Numbered from the stretch's first letter, positions 1 to 8,341 are shown. The stretch is DNA of 48,557 bases from an uncultured Clostridia bacterium (GCA_944376295.1 CALWCE010000015.1:1-48557), one strand, 5' to 3'. Notes: a model not told the origin generated them from the letters alone. Numbers and translations: made by a program.

Positions 1-656
<656 letters not shown>

Positions 657-692
657 TTATTTGCCCGTAGTATGGGCAAGTTTTGTTCCTTT

Positions 693-721
693 ATTTTACC
701 ATAGATGGGGTTTGTTTGCAA
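693..721 (-). promoter_or_regulatory. sigma-A promoter of ftsH
   Basis: On the minus strand TTGCAA (716-721) and TAAAAT (693-698) are separated by 17 bp. The leader of about 45 nt contains a small hairpin (TTGCCC/GGGCAA) before the ribosome site. Confidence 0.7.
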
Positions 722-790
722 GTGTTTGTCCGCCGATTTCTTGCTTTTTACAAAAATATCACAAGATTCCCATCTTATCCCTTTTTGATA

Positions 791-806
791 TGTTTCACAT
801 GAAACT
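791..806. promoter_or_regulatory. parS-like site 1
   Basis: TGTTTCACATGAAACT is a near-palindrome differing slightly from the Firmicute ParB (Spo0J) site TGTTNCACGTGAAACA. It is one of three such sites in 130 bp between ftsH and cvpA. ParB/Soj binding near the origin is established for the family; its use here is inferred. Confidence 0.7.
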
Positions 807-862
807 TTTCACCTAAATTTCCGTAATGTTGGGCTTGCACCAATTGATTTATAACAAAAATG

Positions 863-878
863 TGTTTCATGTGAAACC
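863..878. promoter_or_regulatory. parS-like site 2
   Basis: TGTTTCATGTGAAACC is the second palindromic ParB-type site, 56 bp after the first. It has A/T in place of the central CG, as site 1 does in the other half. Confidence 0.7.
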
Positions 879-905
879 ACACGAGAATTTTCAACCAAAA
901 ATTGT

Positions 906-921
906 AGTTTCACGTGAAACA
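906..921. promoter_or_regulatory. parS site 3 (best match)
   Basis: AGTTTCACGTGAAACA matches the consensus ParB site at 15 of 16 positions, including the central CACGTG. It is the strongest of the three sites. Confidence 0.85.
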
Positions 922-960
922 TCAGGTGCAGAAAATCTACTTTTACGCAAAATGGAATAA

Positions 961-990
961 GAAAAACATCCTGCCGAAGCAGGATGTTGC
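961..990 (-). terminator. Rho-independent terminator of cvpA
   Basis: The 10-bp stem AACATCCTGC (965-974) pairs with 979-988 around a four-base loop, and reads into a T run on the minus strand just after cvpA. Confidence 0.85.
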
Positions 991-1008
991 AAGTTGGAAC
1001 ATTCGATC

Positions 1009-1767
1009 TCAGAGCAAGAGTTGAGAGATATATTCGTTGAACCATTGTCCGCTGATCGCATAGCTCGTTGCGGCGGCAAACCAATCCGAACGGAAGATGG
1101 GACCGACGATCGAAGTCGAGGAGAGAAAATCATGCAAGCCCTGAACGGGGATCCAGCTGCAGACGGCGAGAAGCAGGAAGAGAAGGATCGCCGCTTTCAG
1201 CAGTCCGAGCAGACCGCCCAGGAGTCTGTTCACGACGCGGAAGGGCGTGCATGTCTCGGCAAGTCCGCTCAGGCATTTATCCAGCAAGACAGCTCCAAGT
1301 TTGACGATCACGACAAGCAGCACAAAGGCGATCGAGATCGAGATCCACTTCGCAAGCGCGCTCCCGAGCAGAACGGCGGGCGTTGTCCCCGCACCGATCG
1401 TCTCGACCGAGGAGAAGGAGCTCGTGATGACCCATCTCGGGATGAGACCGACGCCAAGCCCGGACAGGACGGAAGAAAGATCTGCGCCCGAGACTTCCGA
1501 TGCGATAGGGGTAAGAAGCGCCTCTTTGTGAAAGCTGTTTGTTAAGCCTTTTGCAATCGCCGTCGTCATCGAAAAGACGTTTTCGAGAAAATTAGCAAAA
1601 GAGACGCAAAATATGACGGCAAATACGATAGCGAAGAGCGTTCCCGCCATTTTGCAGATGCCGGAGATGAACCCGCGGAACGCTCCGATGCCGACGCCGG
1701 CAACGAGAAGCGCCACGAAGACCGCGTCAACGATCCACGTCCAGGATGTGAGCAATAAAAATTGCAT
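1009..1767 (-). CDS. cvpA: CvpA family membrane protein
   Basis: A 252-residue integral membrane protein of the CvpA (colicin V production) family, whose exact function is not settled. The N-terminus starts directly in a hydrophobic helix (residues 8-30), followed by AFRGFISG, a common CvpA feature, and a second helix. There are further hydrophobic segments near residues 145-165 and 190-210, the latter with a LLGGLLGLLKA stretch. The start has a clear AGGAGG site eight bases upstream. It is monocistronic, with its own extended -10 promoter and a terminator. It is divergent from the yyaC-like gene with only about 30 bp between start codons. Confidence 0.8.
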   Translation of the reverse strand: MQFLLLTSWTWIVDAVFVALLVAGVGIGAFRGFISGICKMAGTLFAIVFAVIFCVSFANFLENVFSMTTAIAKGLTNSFHKEALLTPIASEVSGADLSSVLSGLGVGLIPRWVITSSFSSVETIGAGTTPAVLLGSALAKWISISIAFVLLVVIVKLGAVLLDKCLSGLAETCTPFRVVNRLLGGLLGLLKAAILLFLLLAVCSWIPVQGLHDFLSSTSIVGPIFRSDWFAAATSYAISGQWFNEYISQLLL

Positions 1768-1789
1768 GGCTGCCTCCTAATTTGATCCT

Positions 1790-1818
1790 ATTATAGCATG
1801 GAACTGCGATTTTGTCGT
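1790..1818 (-). promoter_or_regulatory. extended -10 promoter of cvpA
   Basis: The minus strand shows TGCTATAAT (-10 at 1790-1795) with a weak ACGACA -35 (1813-1818) at 17 bp. It overlaps the first possible codons of the divergent yyaC-like gene. Confidence 0.6.
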
Positions 1819-2427
1819 CAGTTTTCCGTCATTTCAGGAATGAAATTCCTTCAACGTGTCGATGATATCATCATGGACAGATCTTCGACGTTTGAAACAT
1901 GTTTCCACCACGCGAACGCATTGGCGCCGCTCGCCCTTGCAGGCAAGCTCTCCTCTATGATTAGAACATATGTTCGCCCCGTTGTTGTCTGCGTCGGCAG
2001 CGACCGCGTCGCGGGAGACAGCCTGGGCCCCGCAGTCGGCTCGCGGCTTGCAAGGGAGGGCGGGCTCACCGTATTCGGCACGCTGGAAGCTCCCGTGACG
2101 GCACGGGAGATCGCACCGCTGAGAGATCTTCTCAAAAAGGCTTTTCCGCGTGCGCCCGTCCTCTGCGTCGACGCCGCCGTGGGAGAGCGGGAGGAGATCG
2201 GTCTCGTCAAATTGCTCCCTTCGCCGCTGCGCCCGGGATCGGGCACCCGAAAACAGCTCGGAACGATCGGGGATCTCTCCGTTTTAGGGATCGTCGCAGC
2301 ACGGGAAGACGGCTTCCCCGCGCTCGAAAATACGCCGCTCAGGCGCGTCGCCGCAATGGCGGACGTCATTTCGGAGGCACTTCTGAGCCTTTCCAGCCGT
2401 CTGCCCCGCTGCGCCGCTTGTCTATAA
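1798..2427 (+). CDS. yyaC: YyaC-like sporulation protein
   Basis: Resembles YyaC, a conserved spore-associated protein related to germination-type hydrogenase-maturation/GPR proteases. The core begins near residue 61 with VVVCVGSDRVAGDSLGP and continues with VLCVDAAVGE and IGDLSVLGIVA, all features of this family. The protein is 209 residues from the first ATG, but that ATG sits inside the cvpA promoter and has no ribosome site. An ATG at 1840, preceded by a weak CAGGA, or later codons may be the true start. In Bacillus subtilis yyaC lies near spo0J/soj at the origin, which fits the nearby parS cluster. No clear promoter of its own was seen. Confidence 0.75.
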   Translation: MELRFCRQFSVISGMKFLQRVDDIIMDRSSTFETCFHHANALAPLALAGKLSSMIRTYVRPVVVCVGSDRVAGDSLGPAVGSRLAREGGLTVFGTLEAPVTAREIAPLRDLLKKAFPRAPVLCVDAAVGEREEIGLVKLLPSPLRPGSGTRKQLGTIGDLSVLGIVAAREDGFPALENTPLRRVAAMADVISEALLSLSSRLPRCAACL

Positions 2428-2492
2428 ATTGCCTTGCGGCTTAAATTTTTAACGTTGATTTGCATTTTTCAAGAAAAATTTCGGTCATTTTG

Positions 2493-2521
2493 TTGACGAA
2501 TGCAAAAAAAACGTGTAAAAT
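2493..2521 (+). promoter_or_regulatory. sigma-A promoter for the 76-residue protein gene
   Basis: TTGACG (2493-2498), a 17-bp A-rich spacer, then TAAAAT (2516-2521). The gene starts 34 bp later with AAGGAG upstream. Confidence 0.8.
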
Positions 2522-2554
2522 GGATATAACAAATCAAACATAAGGAGAAATGTC

Positions 2555-2785
2555 ATGATCAAGAAGACGAAGACCAAGACGTTCGATACCGATACCGCGA
2601 CTGTTGTGAAGAAGGTCTGCTTCGGGGAATTCGGCGATCCCGCAGGTTACGAGACGACGATGTATCAGACCCCCGAGGGCGACTACTTCCTTTACACGAA
2701 CGGCGGCGAGGAATCCCCCTACAAGGCGGAGAACATCACGTCTTACTGCAAGTCCAAGGCGCTTGGCTGGATCGAGAACAACTAA
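2555..2785 (+). CDS. small protein, 76 residues, unknown function
   Basis: Starts KKTKTKTFDTDTATVV and contains YETTMYQTPEGDYFLYTNGGEESPY. The pattern TDTAT ... ETLY ... TGEYFLY is one I recall from many small Firmicute proteins of unknown role, so this is probably a member of that family. There are no membrane segments and no signal peptide. The gene is independent, with a good promoter, a strong AAGGAG ribosome site and a terminator 14 bp after the stop. It is a real gene by signals, but no function can be assigned. Confidence 0.8.
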   Translation: MIKKTKTKTFDTDTATVVKKVCFGEFGDPAGYETTMYQTPEGDYFLYTNGGEESPYKAENITSYCKSKALGWIENN

Positions 2786-2798
2786 GTTTCAGAAAGGA

Positions 2799-2832
2799 AA
2801 AGAGCGGGCCGAGAAGCCTGCTCTTTTTTTTG
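2799..2832 (+). terminator. Rho-independent terminator
   Basis: An 11-bp stem (2799-2809 with 2816-2826, one G-T pair) followed by a run of T to 2832. Confidence 0.85.
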
Positions 2833-2957
2833 CTTTTTTGGGGGGGGGCTGCGGGCGATCGGACGGTCAGAGGGCGGGCGATCGCGGAGCGGGCGCGGGA
2901 GAGCGCGGGTGGGAACGGGAGAGCCGTATGCGGGCGGGAGCGGGGAAGAGTGGGGGC

Positions 2958-2999
2958 GGGGCGTGCGCGAGCGGGAGCGGGGCGTGCGCGAGCGGGAGC
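2958..2999 (+). repeat. 21-bp tandem repeat, two units
   Basis: Two exact copies of a 21-bp GC-rich unit beginning GGGGCGTGCGCGAG, inside a purine-rich, GC-rich stretch at about 2840-3010 that shows no ribosome site or credible gene. Confidence 0.8.
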
Positions 3000-3085
3000 A
3001 GGGTCGACAACCCCTTCGGCTTGCCGCGGACAAGCCGCCATCTCGCGCGGGGGAGAGAACTGCCGTTTTTGTTGACAAACTTACG

Positions 3086-3636
3086 AAAATGAGGCGACTC
3101 CCCCAGTCCTGTTGCCGACATTCGTCGGACAACAGGACAGCTTCTCGCGCGGTGGAAACCGCGCTCTCGTCGCCGCAAAGCCAGCATGTCCGCCGCTGCG
3201 TTCCTCGCGGCTTGACCGCTCGGCTTGCGTCTCCTCTTCCCACGCATCTGCTTCGCATCTGCGCGGGAGCCCTGAAACGGCACGGACAATGTGCCGTTTC
3301 CAAGTTCGCAGGCGGGCAAAGCCACACCGTGGCTTTGCCAAGAAAGCGCCTGCTCACCCCTCGAGAAGGCGCCTATCATGTGGAATTTTCAGATCAAGGA
3401 AGCGCTTGCTCGCTTCCGAAGAGGAGGCTCATGGGATAGGGCTCACAAAAAAAATTTTGCGAAGCAAAAGATTTGCGGAAAGAGCGTGAGGGAGGCAAGG
3501 AGAAAGACGCGCTCCACGCTGCGACGAGGAGCCAAAGGAGTACCGAAACTTCGGCAAATACTCCTTCCGTCACGGCACCGAAGCGAGCTTCGGATGCCGC
3601 GCCACCTCCCCGAAGAGGAGGCTAACATAAGGTGAA
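3086..3636 (+). repeat. R1 dispersed repeat cluster, copy A (long form)
   Basis: Non-coding. It opens with GGCGACTCCCCCAGTC, an arm pairing CCTGTTG with CAACAGG, then CAGCTTCTCGCG. The block 3274-3374 is repeated at 33395-33495 with one mismatch in 101 bp, and again in reverse near 32700-32815. A second unit at about 3560-3632 has the standard R1 form: CTCCTTCCGTCACGG, a hairpin, GCCACCTCCCCGAAGAGGAGGC, then an A/T-rich tail. Between them, about 3440-3470, is the TTTTGCGAAGCAAAAG hairpin also seen in other copies. Confidence 0.85.
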
Positions 3637-3664
3637 GGGCGATGGAAGAACATCGGGAAGGACA

Positions 3665-3697
3665 TGAAAAAACGCACGGCGGGTGCCGTGCGTTTTG
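3665..3697 (-). terminator. terminator of the rpmH-jag operon
   Basis: AACGCACGGC (3671-3680) pairs with 3685-3694 around a four-base loop, and on the minus strand is followed by TTTTTT. It lies 56 bp after the jag stop. Confidence 0.88.
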
Positions 3698-3752
3698 CGT
3701 TTGTATTGCGTTTTTCTGCTTGCGGTCTATTTGTGAGTTGCTCGGGGCGGGC

Positions 3753-4742
3753 TCACTCTTCGTCGGGGGCGACGGGAGCGGTGCCATTCGTCTCCGCCGT
3801 TTCGGGAGCGGAAGTTTCGGGAGCGTCCTCGTCGCGGACGTTGCCAAGATAAGTGCCGAAGAAGCCGTTGAAGCCGCCCTTGCGGTAGCCGGGAAGGGAG
3901 CTGCCCTCGCGCTTGAAGCTCGTACCCGAAGATTCGGGCGTTCCCTCTTCGGGAAGATCGCGCTTGGGGTACTCGCGCTTTTCGCCATAGCGGCTGCCTC
4001 TGTCGTTCTTATAGCCGCCTCTGCCGCCGCGGTCATTGCGCCCGCCGCGATCGTTCTTGTAGCCGCTCCTGCCGCTTCTATCGTTCCTGTCGCCGCGGGG
4101 CTTTCTGTCGAACTGCTTCATGTTGTTGGGGATGATGACGACGTAGCGGGCGGGTTCCTTGCCCTCACTCTTTGTCGTCACCTCGGTGGAATCGACAAGC
4201 GCTGCATGGATGATCCTGCGCTCATAGGGGTTCATGGGCTCGAGGCGCACGCGCTTCCCGAGGCGCACCGCCTTTGCGGCGAGCTTTTCGGCAAGGCGCT
4301 TCAAGGTCTCCTCGCGCTCCTCGCGGTAGTTGCCGCAGTCGACGACGACGCGCATATAGTTCTTTCTGCCCGTGTTGGCGACGGCGCCAGCTAAAACCTG
4401 CACGGCGTCGATGACTTCGCCCCGTCTTCCGATGACGCCCTTCGTCGCGCCGTCCAGATTGATGACGATCTTTTCGCTCTCTTCCGCGAGCGTGACGACG
4501 ACGCCGTCGTTATCGAGGCGCTCGAAGAGCCCTTCCAAAAACGCCACGGCGCGTTCGCCGTCCGTGAGCTTTTTGACGGGCGTCAGTCTGACTTTGGCGG
4601 GCACATAGCCGAACAGCTTCTTTCTGCCCGCTTCGAGGACTTCCACTTCGACGTCCTCTCTCTTGACGCCGAGCGCCGCAACGCCGTTCTCTACGGCTTC
4701 TTCCGCCGTTTTGCCCTCAAAGATGTTCTCTTGCTGATCCAT
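3753..4742 (-). CDS. jag: RNA-binding protein Jag/KhpB
   Basis: A 329-residue cytoplasmic RNA-binding protein encoded after yidC. I chose the ATG at 4742 because GAGGG precedes it and the Jag_N domain starts there (IFEGKTAEEAVENGVAALGV). A KH domain follows with the GxxG loop GVIGRRGE near residues 97-104, then an R3H domain with the variant NPYERRIIHAAL. After residue about 200 there is a long tail rich in Arg, Gly, Asp and Tyr (NDRGGRGGYKNDRG repeats), then a Ser/Thr/Glu-rich acidic end. KhpB with KhpA affects cell division and envelope control in other Firmicutes. The RG-rich tail is longer than in model Jag proteins. Confidence 0.93.
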   Translation of the reverse strand: MDQQENIFEGKTAEEAVENGVAALGVKREDVEVEVLEAGRKKLFGYVPAKVRLTPVKKLTDGERAVAFLEGLFERLDNDGVVVTLAEESEKIVINLDGATKGVIGRRGEVIDAVQVLAGAVANTGRKNYMRVVVDCGNYREEREETLKRLAEKLAAKAVRLGKRVRLEPMNPYERRIIHAALVDSTEVTTKSEGKEPARYVVIIPNNMKQFDRKPRGDRNDRSGRSGYKNDRGGRNDRGGRGGYKNDRGSRYGEKREYPKRDLPEEGTPESSGTSFKREGSSLPGYRKGGFNGFFGTYLGNVRDEDAPETSAPETAETNGTAPVAPDEE

Positions 4743-4765
4743 TTGATTTCCCTCTTGTTTTGAGA

Positions 4766-6172
4766 TTATTTTTTCTTTTTGTCGTTTTTGTCCGCAGCCG
4801 CCGTCGGGATCCTGCGCTGATACTTTGCGATGAGCTCCTTTTCTTCCTTCTTGCGGAAGGAGCGGTCGATGAAGAAGTTCGAGGTGAGCGTAACGAGGAT
4901 ACCGATGATGCTGCTCATGGCGATGTAGATGGAGAACGCCGCCGTCCACATGAGACCCGTGATCGCATAGATGAGAGGCAGCATGATCATCATGACCTTC
5001 TGCGTCCTTGCGCCCTGGCCGTCCACCGTCTGATACTGGTTGGCTTCCTTCTGGCTCTTCATCATGATGAACTGCTGCAGCACCATGAGGCCGATCGTCA
5101 CGACGATGAGGATGAAGTAGCCGTTCGCCTGCCCTTTCTCCTCGGAAAGGTGCGACGTCATGGCGTCGTAATCGCCCTGTTTGAAAATGTCGCCGATGCT
5201 CGCCTGGGTGCCGTCCGCGCGGATGATCTTATTGGTGAACGCTTTGGAAAATTCGGCGTAATCCTGGATGGGATGGGCATAGGAGACGTCGGGATACCAC
5301 ACGTTCCTGATCCAGAGGAAGGAGGGGTCGTTCTCGGTGCGGAACCATTCCGCCGCCGCCTGCGCCCCGAGGTCGCGGATATAGGCGAGGCAGACGGAGT
5401 CGAGCGTTGCGCCCTCCGCCTTGAGCATCTCGTCGATCGCCGCCTTGACGGAAGCGTCCTGCTGGTGCGTATAGAGCCTGTCGGTATCGATAAAATACGT
5501 CTTATTGAGCGTGTTCTCGTCGAGGTTATACTCGTAATAGATGCACTTGCTCTCATCGGCGGATACGACGCGCATCCTGCGGATGGATCCGTCGAGATAA
5601 ACCGTGTAGAGGACGCCGTCCTCTTCGTGCGCTTCGCCGTCCTTCCACTCCCAGGTGATGACGGGGGCGTTCTCGTCCTCGGAGGAGAGGCGGTAGTCGA
5701 CGCCCTCGGGCGTATATACGAGGACGGCTTCGTTATAGGCGTGCGCCATCTGCTCGTACATGTTGAGGTTGGCGTACTGCGAGAAGGACTGGAACGCCGA
5801 GATCGCCACGATGAGGATAACGAAAGAGATGATCATGGGCAGGCACGCCCCGAACATACTGTAACCGTTCTTTTTTTGCAGCTCCATCATCTTGATGCTA
5901 TACGTCTGCTTGTCGTTGGCGTACTGTTTCTGGAGCTTATCGAGGTCGTCCTTCATGTCGCGCATGATGAGCGACTGTTTGCGCATCTTCACGCGCTGAT
6001 AGACGTCGAAGGGCGTCGTGATGAGCTTTAAGATGAGGGTAAAGACGATGACGCCGAGACCGACGGCGCCCACGCCCTCGATGATGGCCCTGACGATCTT
6101 GCCGAGCCAGTTGAGATCGATATAGAACCCCTCCTCCAAGAGAGAAACGGGGACGGATAAAAGTGATAACAT
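4766..6172 (-). CDS. yidC: membrane insertase YidC/Oxa1 with large external insert
   Basis: Inserts proteins into the membrane alone or with Sec. Residues 35-57 form a first helix carrying the conserved basic residue (LILKLITTPFDV). A charged cytoplasmic coiled hairpin follows (60-100), then a helix at 106-130. The segment FLW plus the next helix (about 352-372) and the pair near 400-445 complete the Oxa1 fold. Between helix 2 and the normal FLW motif (residue 285) there are about 150 extra residues, and about 50 more follow, so the protein is 468 residues against roughly 260-330 in typical Gram-positive YidC. No lipobox is visible at the N-terminus. GGAGG precedes the ATG. Lies between yidD and jag in the usual order. 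Confidence 0.93.
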   Translation of the reverse strand: MLSLLSVPVSLLEEGFYIDLNWLGKIVRAIIEGVGAVGLGVIVFTLILKLITTPFDVYQRVKMRKQSLIMRDMKDDLDKLQKQYANDKQTYSIKMMELQKKNGYSMFGACLPMIISFVILIVAISAFQSFSQYANLNMYEQMAHAYNEAVLVYTPEGVDYRLSSEDENAPVITWEWKDGEAHEEDGVLYTVYLDGSIRRMRVVSADESKCIYYEYNLDENTLNKTYFIDTDRLYTHQQDASVKAAIDEMLKAEGATLDSVCLAYIRDLGAQAAAEWFRTENDPSFLWIRNVWYPDVSYAHPIQDYAEFSKAFTNKIIRADGTQASIGDIFKQGDYDAMTSHLSEEKGQANGYFILIVVTIGLMVLQQFIMMKSQKEANQYQTVDGQGARTQKVMMIMLPLIYAITGLMWTAAFSIYIAMSSIIGILVTLTSNFFIDRSFRKKEEKELIAKYQRRIPTAAADKNDKKKK

Positions 6173-6190
6173 AGTCCTCCCTGCGTCCGT

Positions 6191-6493
6191 TCAGAGCAGC
6201 CAACGGACCTTGAAGTATTGTTCCGGCGCGGGATCGTATCCTCCTTTGGAAAAAGGGTTGCACCGAAGGATGCGCCATGCGCCGCATAGGATGCCGGGGA
6301 TCACACCGAGATTGTTGATCGCCCGCTTGGTGTATTCCGAACACGTCGGCGTATAGAGGCAGGTGTGGCGGGAGAGATATTTCTGATAGAGGCGGATGAG
6401 CAGGATGCAGAATGCCTTGAGGTACGGTTTAAAGACCGTTCTTTTCAGATACTTCCGGTTGGCCCTTATGAGCCACGCTGCCCTTATCTTCAA
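6191..6493 (-). CDS. yidD: membrane protein insertion efficiency factor YidD
   Basis: A 100-residue protein with the full YidD core: LIRLYQKYLSRHTCLYTPTCSEYTKRAI, then GAWRILRCNPFSKGGYDP. Helps YidC-dependent insertion; usually coded between rnpA and yidC, as here. The reading starts at a TTG (6491-6493) with GAGGG nine bases upstream, which makes it overlap the rnpA end by 65 bp and gives about 25 residues more at the N-terminus than common YidD proteins. No other start codon is available before the core, so this TTG is likely right. Confidence 0.9.
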   Translation of the reverse strand: MKIRAAWLIRANRKYLKRTVFKPYLKAFCILLIRLYQKYLSRHTCLYTPTCSEYTKRAINNLGVIPGILCGAWRILRCNPFSKGGYDPAPEQYFKVRWLL

Positions 6494-6809
6494 GCAGTTT
6501 TTCCCTCTTCAATATGCAGGTGAGGTCCCGCCGGAACACGTCGTAGGAATATTCTTCCGCCTCTTTGGGAATGAGCAAAAAAGAACAAGCGGGAAAAACG
6601 CTGCCTTCTGTCGTGCGGAACGCTTCGCGAAGCAATCGCTTGATCCTGTTCCGTTTCACGCTCTTGCCGTACTTTTTCCCCACGCAGACCGCCATCCTGA
6701 CGGCATCGGAGGGGAAATAGACAACGGTCAAAGAGCGGCAATGCGCGCGCTTTCCCGCTTTGAGGACTTTGATGAGATCCTTCTTCTTTTTGAGGCGCAG
6801 ATACCGCAT
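6429..6809 (-). CDS. rnpA: ribonuclease P protein component
   Basis: A 126-residue basic protein that binds the RNase P RNA and helps remove tRNA 5' leaders. The family signature is present: RNR-type motif KSVKRNRIKRLLREAFR near residues 49-65, and the N-terminal RLKKKKDLIKVLKAGKRAH. The C-terminal 15-20 residues, which overlap yidD, look unconserved. The start follows rpmH by 12 bp with no strong ribosome site, so it is probably coupled to rpmH translation. Confidence 0.93.
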   Translation of the reverse strand: MRYLRLKKKKDLIKVLKAGKRAHCRSLTVVYFPSDAVRMAVCVGKKYGKSVKRNRIKRLLREAFRTTEGSVFPACSFLLIPKEAEEYSYDVFRRDLTCILKREKLLEDKGSVAHKGQPEVSEKNGL

Positions 6810-6821
6810 ATCCGCAACGGT

Positions 6822-6956
6822 TTAAGCGGAAATGTGCTTTCTGCCCTTGTTTCTTCTTCTCTTGAGTACCTTTCTTCCGCCGGTCGTCGACATTCTCTTG
6901 CGGAAGCCGTGTACCTTGCTCTTCTGTCTCTTCTTGGGCTGATAGGTCCTTTTCAT
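6822..6956 (-). CDS. rpmH: 50S ribosomal protein bL34
   Basis: A 44-residue, very basic protein: [20 protein letters not shown] followed by [20 protein letters not shown] and HISA, a full-length bL34. GGAGAAAGATACC precedes the ATG. It is the first gene of the rpmH-rnpA-yidD-yidC-jag run and has its own promoter in the short gap after dnaN. Confidence 0.97.
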   Translation of the reverse strand: MKRTYQPKKRQKSKVHGFRKRMSTTGGRKVLKRRRNKGRKHISA

Positions 6957-6993
6957 GGTATCTTTCTCCTATTATTTTTGAGGTTTCTGCTTG

Positions 6994-7022
6994 ATTATAA
7001 GTTTTTTCCCCGCTTTCGTCAA
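6994..7022 (-). promoter_or_regulatory. sigma-A promoter of rpmH operon
   Basis: Minus-strand TTGACG (7017-7022), 17 bp, TATAAT (6994-6999). It sits in the 81 bp between dnaN and rpmH. Confidence 0.85.
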
Positions 7023-7037
7023 GCGATTATGACGCCT

Positions 7038-8135
7038 TTATTGCGCATTTCTCACGGGGAGGATCAAATACAGGCTGTTCTTGTTCGCCGCGTTCTCGAC
7101 GATGAAGGGGGAGACGGGACCGTTGAAGGAGGCGGTCACGCGCTCGTCTTCGAGGGCGCGCAGCGCGTCGGAGAGGAATTTCGCGTTCATCGAGACGGTG
7201 AGATCCTTCCCTTCCGTCTCGGCGAGCAGCGTCTCGTCGACGTTGCCGTTTTCCGAATGCGAATAGATGCGCAGCGTCCCGCCGCCCATTTCGAGGGTGA
7301 CGAGGTTGTTCTTGTCCCCGCGGATGAGGATGGCGGCGCGCTCCACGCTCGCAAGCAGCGAAGCCTTGTCGACGGTGAGCGTCGTCGTGAACGCCGAGGG
7401 GATGACGCTCTCCTTTTTGATGAAGTCGCCCGAATAGAGGCGGGAGACGATGGTCATGTCTCCCGAAGACACCATCATCATGCCGCCCTGCGAATAGAGC
7501 GTGACTTCCTCGTCGCCGTCTTCGAGCATACGCGCGATCTCGAGAAGGGTGCGCGCGGGGCAGATGAGCTGCTTTTCACCCGATTTTGCGACGATCTCCG
7601 CCGTCGAAAGGGCGAGGCGGTAGCCGTCGAGGGCGGTGACTTCGAGTTTATCCTTAAAATCGAAGAGGCAGCCCTTTAAGATGGGGCGGGAATCGTCCTG
7701 CGCGCAGCAGAACGTCGTCTCCGCGATGATCTTTTTGAGCGCCCCGCTCTTCATGACGAAGCTGTTCTCGCCGATCGAAAGGTCGATCTCGGGGAATTCT
7801 TCGGCGGGCAGCGTCTGGATGGCGCTCCCCGAACCGCCGTAGCAGATCTCGAGCCCCTTTTCGCCCGTTTTCAAGGTGAGTTCGAGGTCGGTGAGCTTGC
7901 CGATGAAGTCGGAAAAGAGCTTGCCGGGAACGCAGACCTCGCCCTCTTCCAAAACGTCCGCGCGGAAACTCTTGCGGATGGAGAGTTCCCCGTCCGTTGC
8001 AAGGAGCGTCACCGACTCGATGCCCGCGGAGATCTTGATGCACTCGAGGACGGGGGTCGTCGTGCGGACGGCGCACGCCTTGCTCGCCTTGTTCACCGCC
8101 TCCGAAAGCATGAGGCCGCTGCATACAAATTTCAT
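7038..8135 (-). CDS. dnaN: DNA polymerase III beta sliding clamp
   Basis: A 365-residue clamp that tethers the replicase to DNA. The three-domain clamp sequence is complete: N-terminus MKFVCSGLMLSEAVNKASKA, the middle FCCAQDDSRPILKGCLFDF, and a C-terminal PVSPFIVENAANKNSLYLILPVR motif. Normally dnaN follows dnaA; here the upstream neighbour is the divergent rsmG and no dnaA exists in the window. dnaN has its own promoter and lies just before rpmH, on the same strand. GGGAGAAAACGCAA precedes the start. Confidence 0.97.
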   Translation of the reverse strand: MKFVCSGLMLSEAVNKASKACAVRTTTPVLECIKISAGIESVTLLATDGELSIRKSFRADVLEEGEVCVPGKLFSDFIGKLTDLELTLKTGEKGLEICYGGSGSAIQTLPAEEFPEIDLSIGENSFVMKSGALKKIIAETTFCCAQDDSRPILKGCLFDFKDKLEVTALDGYRLALSTAEIVAKSGEKQLICPARTLLEIARMLEDGDEEVTLYSQGGMMMVSSGDMTIVSRLYSGDFIKKESVIPSAFTTTLTVDKASLLASVERAAILIRGDKNNLVTLEMGGGTLRIYSHSENGNVDETLLAETEGKDLTVSMNAKFLSDALRALEDERVTASFNGPVSPFIVENAANKNSLYLILPVRNAQ

Positions 8136-8224
8136 TTGCGTTTTCTCCCTTGTCTCCGTTCCCTGCTATTCCTGCCTTCGGGCGGTGCGCCGCCCGTTCG
8201 GGAGCGGAAGTTATTTTCTTTATC

Positions 8225-8253
8225 ATTATAGCGGAAACGGGCGCATTTTTCAA
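8225..8253 (-). promoter_or_regulatory. sigma-A promoter of dnaN
   Basis: Minus-strand TTGAAA (8248-8253), 17 bp, TATAAT (8225-8230). The roughly 82-nt leader holds a CGGGCGG/CCGCCCG hairpin. This confirms dnaN transcription without dnaA. Confidence 0.85.
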
Positions 8254-8306
8254 GCGTTTCCAAGAAAAAAGGACACAATTCACCTTGCGCTTTTTTTTCG
8301 GGGGTC

Positions 8307-8335
8307 TTGCTATTTTTCTTCGTTTGTGGTATGAT
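8307..8335 (+). promoter_or_regulatory. rsmG promoter, probably giving a leaderless mRNA
   Basis: TTGCTA (8307-8312), 17 bp, TATGAT (8330-8335). The rsmG ATG begins only seven bases after the -10 box, at the expected transcription start. Confidence 0.75.
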
Positions 8336-8341
8336 AGCGGT

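Noticed and set aside
2736..3640. Several long overlapping open frames on both strands
   Set aside because: The region is GC-rich repeat DNA; the frames overlap each other, lack ribosome sites and are low-complexity Arg/Gly/Ala or repeat translations.
4760..6031. 423-codon plus-strand frame
   Set aside because: Antisense shadow of yidC, rich in Asp/Arg/His/Val, with no initiation signals.
7038..8341. Origin between dnaN and rsmG
   Set aside because: The 200 bp between them hold two promoters and no DnaA-box cluster or AT-rich unwinding run.
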